A DNA stretch of 64,000 bases from Rhynchonema sp. JSB1_4. Its lineage: Eukaryota > Nematoda > Chromadorea > Monhysterida > Xyalidae. The stretch's first letter is position 1, and every line of letters begins with the position of its first letter. The stretch spans positions 1 to 64,000 of the forward strand of contig JASAMV010004175.1 in NCBI GenBank assembly GCA_030248065.1, given 5' to 3'. A program made the translations under genes and the position numbers. The notes below the pieces were generated by a model. It had not been told where the DNA came from and did not search any database. It saw only the letters and a list, made by a program, of their open reading frames with translations. Shown here in pieces: positions 30,477 through 42,215 of this stretch.

Positions 30477-33075
30477 ATGGGCATGGGCACGAGCTCGTTG
30501 ATGTTGCAGCAGGAGGAGATAGAAGAGATACAGAACGAAACCGGATGTGCGTTTCATTTTGATTATGAGAACAAAGTCAACTTTTCACTTTGAAATGTAA
30601 TTCAGCCATTAATTTCCTTGTGAATAATATGTTGAGCAGTACATAAGGGCGTCCAACCGTAAATTGGTCAATATGAACGACGCTAAGGGTACATGGTACA
30701 GTGAACTTGTGAGTGTGAGGTTATGATGCACAAAACTGGCTACAACAGTGATTTCATACTTTTTACGGTTTATTTAGCATCATTTTGAGTCACTATTGTA
30801 ATCAGTTCATACTGCAGTGGCCCTGGAGGGAAGACTCATTATGGATTTGAAAATAAAGCGGATTAAACGGAATCCTCGTAATGAGCCTCACCCCCAGGGC
30901 CTTTTCCCAGGAACAGGAAGGCTCATTATGCATGTTGTATATATGTTCCGCGTGTATTCAGCCTGAGCCTAAGTTTAAGCCTGAGCCAAGCCTAAGCCTA
31001 AATATATGCGTAAACGTGAGCGCAAGCATAAGCCTAAGCTCAAGCCTAAGCCCGTGCCTTGGTTCAGGACCAAGTTCCAGCTGGATTCCGTTTAATCCGT
31101 TTTATTTTCAAATCCATAATGAGTCTTCCCCCAGCACGCAAAAATCCGGTTAATCCGTTTTATTGATAATGAGTCTTCCCGGCACGTTAATACCTTGTTC
31201 AGAAAAGTGGTGGAGGTTTATAACACCTTCAAATTCGGGGACTGACGATTTGTTCACTATGTGGAGGGATTCACTGTGTGGAGGTTCACTATGTGGCGGT
31301 TTGACTGTACTAAGTTTAAAAAATTACTAGCTTCTGAAAAAATGGTACCTACTAATTAGAAAGCTACTAAATTCGGTTCAAAAATCCATGCGGCACAACC
31401 TGATGTTTCAGTTTCTCGCAACCAGATCGTCCGTCTCTACAGCCGGTTCATCAATCTGGACAAGCGCGGTCAAGGGTTCTTGGATCGTGACGATTTCCTG
31501 AGGATTCCCGAGTTGGCCATAAATCCGTTGGGTGATCGAATTGTCGACTCGTTCTTCACTGAAACGTTCGTTTTGTTTTGAGTTTTTTGTTGTTGTTTTT
31601 GCTGGAAGCAAAAGCAGTTTTTTTTGGTTAGTCACGTGAACTTTTGGAATGAAGACAGTCAACCCCCGTTGTAAGAAAGGGCTTGGGACACCCAATTTTG
31701 TTGCTGATAACGAATAACTTCCTATAACGGATCGTACCCCACGTAACTAGGAAGCGTTTAATGCAGTGCAAAGACGTTATTTCGAGTAGAAATCCTTGGT
31801 TGAAATAATTTTTATTGCAATGGCGTGTTATACAACGAATTTTAAGCTATGTACCCAATTTGGAGCACAATCATTCTGTCACAACACATACATATGTGCA
31901 TGCCCGTCTGATCTTCCGAACTGAGCTCCTTATAACGGTACGTTTATAACGCAGTGTATTGGGACGGGACACAGAAATTCTGTTCACATCACAGTGACAA
32001 CTGCAAAGTTTCTTACAGCGGAGGTGTTAGCTATAGACAAAATTCGGGGCAAGAAGAACCGAATTGTTATAACGCGGGATTTCTTATAACGAAATTTCTT
32101 ACAACGGGTTTGACTGTAATATCTAGAGATTCACTCATTTGCTGATGCCGCTGTTTTTTAACCAGCCTAAAAGTTTTTCAAACTGTTATTCAATAAGTGG
32201 CATCAGTAAACCATCGTAATTCAAAAAGAATCACGTGACCTCGATCATCAGGTTTCACATCAATACTGACTGGTCGATTTTCGCATACAATATTTTCTCT
32301 GTCAATTTGCAGCAGCGACGAAGACCACATAAATTTCCGTCAGTTCATGCGCGTTTTGGCACGATTTCGACCGATCGATAAGAAAAAGCCGAATCCACTG
32401 AACAGTCGCGAATCGAAACTGAAATGTGGGTTGAATTACGGCTCATGTGTTTGTTGGGCAAACGATGAACTTTTTGTTGAAGTTGGAATTTTTTTAGAAG
32501 TTTTTTGGCATTGTTTTTCTCATTTACAACAAACTGGATCCGTGTTCAGTTTCTGCTCATCACTTGTATTTCGTCATTTTTGCGTTGCCCAAACATTTTT
32601 CCACGCAACTACTGTCCTCATTTCCTCATTTTCGAATATCGTAAAATACTTGCCATTTTCTTTTCAGTTGCATTCAACATGTACGATTTGAACGGCAACG
32701 GCAGCATAACACGTGAAGAGTTCGAAGTCATTCTCAATATGATGGTCGGAGCGAACATCACGCCTGAACAGGTATTGGTCTAGATTATTTGCCTGAAAAT
32801 CAAGGTCAGTACCCGACTCAAACCGGGACCTTTTGATTTCAGTTACAAAGTATTGCTGAACGAACAATCGCTGAAGCCGACGAAGATCACGACGGGTGCA
32901 TATCATTCGGGGAATTCTGTCAGGTTTGGTTTGCAATTTTCTTGTCGCGAAGTTTGGTCTAAACAGCATTTTCTCTGCCATAATCGTATTCGATCTCAGC
33001 TGACCATTGTTGTTCTTGTAGGCCATGGAGAAGACCGATATCGAACAGAAAATGTCCATACGTTTTCTGCATTGA
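30477..33075 (+). CDS. chp1: Calcineurin B homologous protein 1 (CHP1) orthologue, complete
   Basis: CHP1 is an EF-hand protein that binds and stabilises Na+/H+ exchangers at the plasma membrane. Exons 30477-30546, 31412-31565, 32313-32425, 32668-32771, 32843-32923 and 33022-33075 join in phase to 191 residues, close to the 195 of human CHP1. The N terminus MGMGTSS keeps Gly2 for myristoylation. Hallmarks: RLYSRFINLDKRGQGFLDRD, RIPELAINPLGDRIVDSFF, INFRQFMRVLARFRPI, and the invariant end EKTDIEQKMSIRFLH. EF-hand 3 (DLNGNGSITREE) and EF-hand 4 (DEDHDGCISFGE) keep calcium ligands at positions 1, 3, 5 and 12. EF-hand 1 is degenerate and EF-hand 2 lacks a loop, as in the family. Introns 1 and 2 carry transposon-like repeats. 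Confidence 0.95.
30825..31190. repeat. Foldback element with a telomere-like core
   Basis: GGGAAGACTCATTATGGATT near 30829 is inverted near 31110-31131, and a shorter second inverted end lies at 31,140-31,190 (AATCCGTTTTATTGATAATG). The core (30,960-31,065) is made of CCTAAG and CCTGAG units, TTAGGC-like. It lies in intron 1 of CHP1. Confidence 0.7.
31656..32116. mobile_element. Mariner/Tigger-like MITE in a CHP1 intron
   Basis: Begins CAGTCAACCCCCGTTGTAAG and ends, inverted, CAGTCAAACCCGTTGTAAG. 461 bases; its ends carry repeated TTATAACG units typical of pogo/Tigger-type inverted repeats. A TA follows the right end but the left flank is GA. A solitary end of the same type lies at about 50,910-50,975. 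Confidence 0.7.
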
Positions 33076-33830
33076 TTGCAGCCAACTCAAGGATAGATGT
33101 TTTTGGCTCCAGTACTCCTTTACAAGTTCCCGGTAAAAAAATTTGGGAACTTGTACCACGTGCTTGATGTCATGCTTTTCGTATCAGCTTATTGCTTGAT
33201 AATAATATCTCAACATAAAAAAATCATAAAATTTCTTTTCCAACCGAAATAAATTCGCATAGGTCCACTCTTCAATGGCAAACGTTTAAAATGCAGTAGC
33301 TCCGTCGCTGTGATAGTAGTTGTGCAAATTTGCCAATTTGATAGAAAAGGTTCGTTTATTTTTAGAACAGCTCTATAAGACTTGCCTGGAAAGCGTGTTT
33401 TGGTAACAACATGTTTTGTAAGCAGGGCTGTCTGTTTGTGCAGTGTACCAACCTGTCATTTTTTTGTATTGGTGCGTAAAACGTGCTCTAACAACTGATG
33501 TAAAGTGCTTTATATCTATAATAAATTGCCCATTGGAGTGGGGGTTTTATCAGATGTTTATTACCAATTTTTGTGCGTTTGTTTTGCGCTAGTGTAGCTG
33601 CGACTGGTCCCATGCCCATCTCAATACATGCACTTGTAGCAAAATACAGTTCTAATCCAGTTTTGTTTCTTTTTTGCTCAGTTCCATTTTGCTTAATAAT
33701 TCCACAACGTAACGAAGTTTTATTCAGATCAGGTGTACAGTATAAAAATTTTGGCATCGTTCATTTGCAGAAGGTGAAATTCATATCGGATTCTATGATA
33801 CAGAAACCAACAACAACAAGGTGATCATTT
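33076..33830. other. Intergenic between CHP1 and the first GM2A-like gene
   Basis: Convergent 3' flanks. No gene or repeat supported. Confidence 0.4.
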
Positions 33831-35214
33831 TCATTTCATGTATCCCTGCACTCTCACACACGCCAGTTGCTCATGTTCTGCGGAGTCTCCGTTTTTGGTC
33901 CTCATCTCCAGCTGGTAGACCGTCTGCAAAATAGAAAATTTTGTCTCCGTCCGGGTTCCTATTTATCTTGAAGGCAAAATTCCTCACATTTCCACCGAGT
34001 GAGTCCAAGATGACGCTAAATACGCCGAAAGTCAATGTTTGTTTGAATGACCCTCGGCCGGGCTCGACCGGACAGTTCTTGCCCACGTCACAGCCATCCA
34101 TGTTGGAACTGAAAGATTGTGATCTTAGAATTGCCGTCAGAAAAGTGGGTCTGATTGACAAACTGGTCTAATCGTCTGACTTCCTGAAATTCGGATAACT
34201 GTCTGGGAGCAACTGTCACGGTGGTCGAAATTGGTTTCATCAATTTCTTTACGCACGCGATCAATACAAGACCGGACCGATCACCAAATTTGATACCTAC
34301 GTATATCATACACCACTCAAAAAGTCCAAACTGACGTGATTCCGAGCGTCGGTATTCGTCTCCATTTGCATCTGCCGAATCCGAACATGGACCGACCCCA
34401 ATAGTACAGTTTGGCATCGACCAATAGCGATCGATACGTTTTGGGACTTTGGTTGGTTGACACAACGTCGGTGACAAAACCCCGTTTCGCCTCGATTGGG
34501 TAATGGAGAGTGTTGTTGGTGTCAAGAAGAGTGATGCTGTGCAGGTGGAAGGCGTCTGAAAGTGGGGGAGGGGGCATTTTGATCTGAACAAAAGCTCCGT
34601 CTGCGAACAATTTTGAAGCTGTTCGACGTCAGTTTAGGCAGATCTCTAAATATCCTTGCGGTTCGCAAACGTCACATGGCCAAGGTTGATTCGATGTGGT
34701 CAGCAGCTTTGTCATTGATATTGATACCAGAGTCAATCCCGGTTCTTCCAAGGTTCATTAGCTCACCAAGTGACATTATCCAACAGCTTTAAGGAAAACA
34801 CTCCAAGACTGTTACACGCGTTATCATCGCTAAAATGGCCCTTACCTCTTGTGGACAATATTTTTCGCAGCTTTACCAACTTCAGAAATCCAAACTTGCT
34901 TTGGCTGATGGCCAACTCAAAGTCAACACAATCAGCCGCCCTACATGAAAGCTAGAATTATACAAGCGGGGTTGATGAAGACAAGTTGTCTTCAACCCCG
35001 ACACAAGAGTTAACGATCTGAGTTGAGTTGACGACAGGTATACTATAAGCCCTTATTTCATACCGTGAGGTCCAGCGCACGAATACCAGTGCATCGCATG
35101 TTCGGTACCATTTGGATATTCAACTTCACATTTTTTGCCCTCAACAATTTTCAGCGTCAAAATTAGCAGCCAAACGATTGCGCAGGGCAGGCAGTTAATC
35201 AAATTTAGCGGCAT
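33831..35214 (-). CDS. GM2-activator-like (ML-type) secreted protein, copy 1
   Basis: GM2 activator is a lysosomal lipid-transfer protein with a beta-cup fold; nematodes have related secreted proteins. Exons (minus): 35214-35064, 34555-34332, 34167-33988, 33923-33831, about 215 residues, all junctions in phase. A signal peptide is clear (MPLNLINCLPCAIVWLLILT). Then come CEVEYPNGTEHAMHWYSCAG, the first strand FHLHSITLLDTNNTLHYPI, NMDGCDVGKNCPVEPGRGSF, and the ending TVYQLEMRTKNGDSAEHEQL with ACVRVQGYMK. The CP..PG..., YxLE and LxCV elements match the C-terminal half of GM2 activator (CPFKEGTY, YRIESVL, LGCIK). The GITS|TSLS junction uses weaker splice sites than in copy 2 and makes this protein about ten residues shorter. 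Confidence 0.78.
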
Positions 35215-35809
35215 CGTTGTTATTGAATAACTTCAGCAGTCATCTTTAGTCGATCGTACAAGGTTCCGCTTCACTCTGACGTGGTTGCAGAGCATCTCGT
35301 TTTATAGGTGCAAAGCTGCTTATCTATTTGGGTCAATCAACAACAAACTATGTTTGATAACAGCGGAAGCGTGATTGATTGTTTACTTTTGCACCCTTTC
35401 TGTTTTGAGCGACTTTGTTTTTTGTTGACGCAGTTGGTGCATACACCGGTAAGTGGGCGTGAATGTACAAGGGTGTGATGCGAAATCGGAAATCGATACT
35501 TTTGACGGGTCCGCGTGGGTGGCAGTGGCATAATATCGAACCATCCAGCTAGATTTTGTTTAAACTCAGTCATGTTACTGAGCAGAGTTGTTTCCAACTA
35601 TGATTCACAGAGCGTGTCGGTATTTCCAAAGTGGTCTTTTGGGTGTTGTTTCATTTTTTTAAAGTGCGGTTCCATTTCATTTTTTCAGTTTTTGCAGTTG
35701 CATATCAAGAATTAAAAATTTGAGCGTTCGATGTTATGTATGCATCAACAGAATATGTGTGGATTTTATCGTTTTAAATAATACAGAAACCAACAACAGC
35801 AACTTATTC

Positions 35810-37085
35810 TTATTTCAGATACACCTGCACTCTCACGCAGGCCAATTGTTCCCGTTCATATGAGTCGCCGTTTTTGGTCCGCATCTCCAGCTGGTAGACT
35901 GTCTGTAAAAACATAGGGTCCTTATTTTAGGCCTCTTCAGTTTGATAAATCAGGCAACATCACGTATGTACATTTCCGCCAACTGAATCCACGATGGAGG
36001 TAAATAGACCGAACGTTTGTGCTTGTTTGAATGAACCACGACCGGGCTGCACTGGACAGTTCTTGCCAAGATCACAGCCATCCATGTTCGAACTGAAAGG
36101 CTCCGCATGCAAAGTCTTGTAGCGTAATTCTTCTTCGCCAAGATAGATCGGCAAAAACAGTCTACCCATACCCTGTTAATAGTGGCATGGTCGCGTCGTG
36201 GTGCCGAGCGGTCAACCGCAGAATAGATACCGAAACATCATTCAAAACATTCATTGGACACGGTTTCGAAAGGTCACTATAAAGAAGGTGCATCCACGCT
36301 ACATACATATGTCACTAACGTCAGACCAAACGTTGGTATGCTTCTCCATTCACAAGCGCCGAACCCAAATAGTGATCGGCCCCAATACCACAGTTTGGCG
36401 TCAACCAATATTGAATCGTATGTTTTGGGACTTCGGTTGGTTGACACCACGTCGGTGACAAAGCCTCGTTTTGCCACGATTGGGTAATGGAGCACGTTGT
36501 TGGTGTCGAGCAGGGTGATATTGTGCATATGGAACGCATCTGTTAACATGATAGAAACCACACAATATTGTCTTCTTGTCTTTATGGATATGGTCAGAAA
36601 AGACAATGTGCCCAAAAAGTACTGGATTGGAAATTTGCTTAAGATACATGTCTATACATAGGTAAATTAAGTGATATACAGACTGGACTAATACAATAAA
36701 AACACTTACGATTATCCTTAACGGCGGCGCGTTCGTCACTATCCAACCAAGAAGCCAGCCAGCCGGTCAGGCAATAAACTATACAACCACGTGTCCAAGT
36801 TCCAGAGGCGGACTGCCTCCAAAAGCTTATGTATATTTCACTAAAAGGTAATCGAACCATGCGATTATGCTTCAATACTCCATCCACTTGGAAAATATTG
36901 TATATAACGCTCCTATACCCATACAGTATAATACCTTCAGGTCCACCGCAAGAAAACCAGTGCAGAGCGTGATCCGTACCATTTGGATACTCAACTGGGC
37001 ATTTGCTGCTGTTCACCAAGTTCAGCGTGAAGACTAGCAACCAAGTAATGGAATAAAGAAGAAAAATGGTCCGGTTTGATGACAT
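35810..37085 (-). CDS. GM2-activator-like (ML-type) secreted protein, copy 2
   Basis: Tandem paralogue of the gene at 33831-35214, same strand. Exons (minus): 37085-36935, 36539-36307, 36172-35972, 35902-35810; 225 residues, ending TAA at 35812. Signal peptide MSSNRTIFLLYSITWLLVFT; then SKCPVEYPNGTDHALHWFSC, FHMHNITLLDTNNVLHYPIV, NMDGCDLGKNCPVQPGRGSF and TVYQLEMRTKNGDSYEREQL. Exon phases (1, 0, 0) equal those of copy 1. Just past the stop codons the two genes share ATACAGAAACCAACAACA, so the duplication included 3' flank. A lipid-binding or lipid-transfer role is inferred from the fold pattern only. Confidence 0.8.
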
Positions 37086-37564
37086 TGTCGATAAGAGCGA
37101 TGCGTGAGTCTTCTTCCAATATGTTCTTTGCTGCTTGAACCGCTCGTTTTGTACGAGCAACGTGGCGCTTGTCTTGGACAATTTAACGAAAAAACGTTGC
37201 TTGACAACAACATGTGATTCATTGTCTCTGTTTTTGCTACCTTTGGGCCCAGTTTTTTTGTTGACATTGGTGTTGTGCCAATTAATTCACCAGCTTGTGA
37301 ACAGGAGAACAAGTGATGAAATAATTCAATTTGCGGCTTTTACTGGTCCTTCGTGGGCAAGAGTGAAAGTAATCGAAACACAGCTATAACTGAACAGTTA
37401 TTGTGTTCATGTCACAATTGATCATGGAAGAATACCGAGCAAAGAATAGCACAGCCAAGGAAATGAGCAGAATGTCATTAAATGAAGGTGATTTGTGAAA
37501 ACAAGAATGATCTTGTGAAGACGAATGAATTTTGAAGACACATGAAGTTCAACAAAAAATACCG

Positions 37565-38994
37565 TTAAACAGCCACCCAGTGTACGGTAACCGTATCAGA
37601 CAGTAGTTGCCTGTGGGTTAAAGGAACGTGCTGTTTTGCCGTGACTCGATTTTCGGTTACTGGAGAGCCGCTGCTTATGCGTGACCTGAAACAAATTCTA
37701 GACTTGAGTGATTTTGCACGTGAAGACAGGAAACATTTGATATGTACCTGGTATTAGTTGATGATGTTTCAATGGGCGACAGCAGGAGCGGTGAGGCGTT
37801 AATGTTGGAACTTTCGTATTCGGAGCCAGATGCAAGTGTCTCATCACACTCATCGTCTTGCTCCAACAGGCAAACTTTCTGTAAAATATGTATTTTCGAC
37901 ATGACAAACTCAAGAAGAGAGTTTCTTGTTTCTTGACCAACCTGATTGGATTCCTTGTATCCTCGCTTTAATTCCGTCACAATGAAGGAAGCTAACTTTG
38001 ACATTGAGTCTTTCTGCCGCTTGTCAGTCAACTCCAGGAAGGATTCCATAAAATCTGTGTCAGAGAGGGGGGTTAAAATTGTTCCATATAAAAAATCATT
38101 TGAACATAATTTCCCATCCGGATATCGATCCCACCCTTCCCACCACCTCAGCACTGCACGCGTCTACCCACTGCGCTACGCGCGTGCACTAACCAGTGAT
38201 CATATTCCAATCACCGCATTCCAGCACCACGCCAGCCTTTGCGTGCATCGCACCAATGTGTCGTGTCGCAATACGTATACGACACATGTCAACGCGCACG
38301 TCGCACAAGTCGAACATTAGCTCGCCTGAATCATAAAGGAAAGTTCAGGGGGTTTACATACAAGTAATGCCCGCTATAATGTGAATTGTGCGGCTTGTTT
38401 TTGCTTGCCCGTCTTGATCTGTTTTCACAGATTGGTGGTGAACCAGGTCATCGTCAGTGCCGCGTGATCCTGCCTGAGCTGGTTTTATGCTCGCGTGAAA
38501 GATCACTGCTTGTGCGAACGCACAAAGGATCATAGGTACAGCTGGGTGAGGCGGACACACAAGATTGTGCCCCCGACACTGAAGTCACACTTGCTTCCGA
38601 TGGCCCTCGAAATCAGGCTAATTGATGTGTGGTTAACTCAGATGGTCAACTGCGGTCTTCAACTCAAGCAGCTTGAGTGAGCGCGAGAAATAATACATGA
38701 CGTTAGGCGTGAATTTACGGCAATCTGGGTTGACGAGTTGAATTAAAGCCCGAAATGAAAGCAAGATTGTAATTCTACAGTTAACCAGTGTAAATTCCAT
38801 ACCAACCCTGGTCACACCTACCCAATCTCTGCGTGATTCGTCCCCCATTCGATGCCAACTTCACACTTTTCCACAGTTCATCAGTTGTGTTTGCGTTGTA
38901 CAGCCGTTGTCCAATCTCCGGTCTGGCTGTGCACAAATGGATCAACAGCTGACGACCAAACTCCTTCTTTTGCTCTCGAGTTAGTAAACACCAT
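37565..38994 (-). CDS. Globin-like protein, copy 1 (5' exon not found)
   Basis: Exons (minus): 38994-38822, 38325-38194, 38054-37942, 37878-37748 and a last one from about 37678 to the TAA at 37567. The order of motifs fits a globin: an A-helix Trp (WCLLTREQKKEFGRQLL), CTARPEIGQRLYN at the CD corner, SNGGRITQ at the E helix, IATRHIGAMHAKAGV with the F8-type His, then SFLELTDKRQKDSMSKLASF and VTELKRGY for G and H helices. The tail (KVCLLEQDDECDETLASGSE onward) is an extra Ser/Asp-rich extension. Phases of the middle introns match copy 2 exactly. The E7 position seems to be Asn, not His. Globin assignment is inference from pattern. An intron holds a tRNA-like sequence. Confidence 0.6.
38112..38190 (-). 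repeat. tRNA-like sequence (possible SINE head) in an intron
   Basis: On the minus strand the intron 38193-38055 contains TAGCGCAGTGGG, a full match to the pol III A box (TRGCNNAGNNGG), and about 40 bases later GGGATCGATATCC, a near match to the B box. The predicted cloverleaf is poor, so a tRNA-derived repeat or decayed tRNA is more likely than a working tRNA gene. Confidence 0.35.
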
Positions 38995-39508
38995 CTGGGA
39001 GAACGGGAATGCTTGGGAAGTTTGTTTGTCTCAAAAGTCGATTATTGATTGCTTGATTATCTTGCAGCTGGGATGACACAATGGTTTCGACAAACGTAAC
39101 ACTTACACAAGCATACGATGGTCGAAACAATGTCATTTGGAATTTTTCAGGAACTTCAAAAAGCGTAAACTCACTTGTCATAAAGCGTTAAAGCATCATT
39201 TCGGCTGATGATTCGATTGGCGCTCAACAAGGGAGAGGAAGGAATCTGGGATATGTCTCATGGATTAATTGGACTGTTGATCTGGTCTTATGAAAACATG
39301 CATTTCAAACTGAGATGGTCACCTGAAGCGAGCCGGTTTCATTGTTTGTGATCAGAACAGTTGACGAGCTCTTTTTGCGCACGAGCACATGCATGCGTGT
39401 GCCTACCGCTGGCAGGTGTGTGATTTGGTCACGACCTGCTGCCGCTACCTACAGGAATCAATTGTATGATAATGGTTGCTTGGGTTCGTTTAGATTTCTA
39501 GCACTCAC

Positions 39509-41817
39509 ATCTTCACACAAATATCCGTTCTTCAACTCGGTGACAATAAACGCAGCCATACTTCGCATGGCGTCTCGTTGTCCTGAACTTCTGAAAAAAT
39601 AAATTTTGAATCCTGAAATTGACGAAAACCACAATGTGCCGTAACCGGCTGACTGACCTGAGATCCATGAACGTCACCATTTGCCTCACAAACATCTGCC
39701 AGTCAGGCGTTTCCAGTCTAACACCCAACCGTTTGTGCACCGCACCGATTTCACGTAGCAGCACGCGTGTTTGCTCCAAGTTTGAACGTCGCGTGCTCAA
39801 TTTGAACAGCATGTCACCTATGTACATAGAGTGTGTGAGAAATTACTTAAAGGGTCTCCGCCATATATATTCGACCAAAACCAATCTCAATGAAACATGG
39901 CACGGCGACTGGGTTTGGTCCAAAACACTCACGGTCAAGAAAATTTTTTCCCATATCAACTCCCTATCGGAGCCCGAAGGGCTGAAAGGTAAAAAATTTT
40001 GACGCTACCATCGCACCTTCAAATTAAAATACCGATCTGTTTCGCATGTTCTTAGTGTGCCTTTTGATCACAAGTGTTTCATAAACGCCTTGGCTCCAAT
40101 TTAAGATCACATTAACTTTTTTGGCACTACCACAGCTCGCGCTACTTTGCCAAAACCGCGGAAATTTTCGAAAAAAAGTTTCCGCTGTATTTTTGGGCCG
40201 CATAGACAGCACGCAGAGCTTTACTATATAGCAGTAAAAACGGTCATTTACCACGCTATTCAAGCGATCAAAGACCAATTTCCCATCGCTAATAAGTTTA
40301 GACAAAAGTTCGCTCAACTGTAGTGAGCCTGAAATTTTTGGCCCTTTTCTAGCAGGGTTGAAAAAAAATTTTAAATAACGAGCTTTTTTGCCGAAAATTT
40401 TTTTATTAGAAAGAGTGTTGCAAACGACGTTTCAGGATAAATGAAATCGATACAACATATTTTTCAAAAATTGAAAAATTTTCGCCCGAAACCCAACTTG
40501 TGTGGTGACACCCGGTAGTATTGTGCAGATTCTGTGGTCTCCGACCAGTCTGAGGTTGATGTTGACCAACGATGTTACTCTAATGTATTGTAGCATGCGG
40601 TACAACGTATTTTAATGCATCTATTGCCGTATATATGTGATATACGACCATCAAAATATCGGTTACAGCCCAAATCTTGCGTGTCAGATCGACTTTGCAC
40701 GCCCGGTTTTGCACCAGACCTGCATAGTAGCATGTAGTAGTACATTATCGGTGCCACATCACTATAAAAGACCAGCCCCGCGCATCCCTGTACGGATTTG
40801 GCGACAATACAGGGCGTCGCAGGCGCAATTTTGGAAAAATTGTCCCGTAAACAGCTAATAAGTGCCAATTCTTTTGCCTCGAAAAAGGCCATTTTTGGAC
40901 ATTTTACGCTTGCAAGCAGCAGACGCGCGTTTCTAAACGAAAGGGCCAATTTGACAGTCTGCTGTGCAAGTGTAAATTATTTGTTTGCAATTTGGTTCAT
41001 TTAAGCTGGTTGCACAACCGTTTTTAAACGATATGTACGAATTTCGTAACCGTTCATGGAGCCGTTTTGATTTCGTGCTGCGATCAGTTAGTGACGTCAA
41101 AATTTTTGGCACGGCAGTCAATAAATGTTCAATTTCTCAACAGCCTTGCGGCGAAATGTTAGGTAACTTACAAATATTCCTTCAAAACGTTTGTGCAACC
41201 AGCTCAAACGAACCAGATTGCAAACAAACGATTTGCGCTTGCACAACAAACTGTTAATGTTGACCTTTCATTTAGAAATGCGCGTCTGCTGCTTGCTCAG
41301 CGTGCAATGTTTAAAGCTTACGCCGAGCTTACACTGAACTTTCTCACACCGAGCTTTCGACCTTTACACCCAACTGACCTTTACACCGTTTCGAAAGTGC
41401 CACCCTGGACAAGTATCGTTGAAATAGCAGTGACTTCAAATTTTCCGCTCGCGCAATGAAGGGAATTAACCATAATGTCGCTTAGCATTACCATGCTAGC
41501 TCCGATTTACTGCCTTTAATGGCACGGACGTACTAATGAACTGGGTGATCCGCCCGCCGTTCGCTGCCAGCACGACACTTGACTCCAGCTCATCCAGGCT
41601 GCTTGCGTTGTACAGTTGTTTACCTGAAATATCACTTGGTTTTAATTTATCATGAAATGTTTGTTTTAAAACAATCTCAAATTGGAACAGTATCGAAGTC
41701 GACTTTCCCACGCACCAAGTTCCGGTCGTCTTGTGCAGACTAAGATCAGCAGTTTTCGGCCGAAATCATTGTTTGACGCTTGTGACAGCCAGATTTGGTA
41801 GATTTCGCGATTGAACC
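39509..41817 (-). CDS. Globin-like protein, copy 2 (ends not found)
   Basis: Exons (minus): 41817-41716, 41623-41534, 39817-39658, 39590-39509, in the same phases as copy 1. Reading: IYQIWLSQASNNDFGRKLLI, CTRRPELGKQLYN, ANGGRITQFISDMLFKLSTR, LLREIGAVHKRLGVRLETPD, MVTFMDLRSSGQRDAMRSMA, FIVTELKNGYLCED. The A-helix Trp and the F8-type His are kept, and the E7 position again reads Asn. The final exon after 39509 and any first exon are unresolved. The 1.7-kb second intron is inflated by two transposon fragments. In nematodes globins are a large family with sensory and redox roles besides oxygen binding; a role here cannot be given. Confidence 0.6.
39851..40340. mobile_element. Single arm of TTAA foldback family R
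   Basis: Starts after a TTAA (39847-39850) with AGGGTCTCCGCCATATATA and follows the left arm of the element at 45968 for about 490 bases with scattered differences (shared CATAAACGCCTTGGC). The opposite arm is missing. It lies in the long intron of globin-like copy 2. Confidence 0.7.
40895..41320. repeat. Inverted repeat in globin-like copy 2 intron
   Basis: Arms at about 40895-41030 and 41185-41320 share TTGTGCAACCAGCT, CGCGCGTCTGCTGCTTGC-like and ATTGCAAACAAA stretches in inverse orientation. Spacer about 150 bases. Probably a non-autonomous element. Confidence 0.6.
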
Positions 41818-42215
41818 CTGTGCTGCTTCTCATCTTGCGCATTCTGGGCGTGGACTAAATCGGAATTTAAATATAAACAAACAAAATAAAGAGAAATTCA
41901 GCTTCATGTACGGCTATACAGTATTATACCATAGGCAAGATGTTGGTGCTGAATCCGCGACTGCTTTGATTGGCGGTGGATTCTCCGTTCATATTTGGTG
42001 TGTGTGACACAAATAGCAGCCAATTGGTGGCACTGTTGATTGCCAACGATAAGACGCGTATTTTCTCTTCAAAACATTTATATTGCTGGTATTATTTTAT
42101 TGCTATTATTTTAATGTGATTATGGAACCTGTTGTATTTGCCCAATCACTGATCGACTGTGACTCAGCAAACCGATCAAACAGCATCACTAAGCCGCATG
42201 CGAGCAGTTTCAAAT

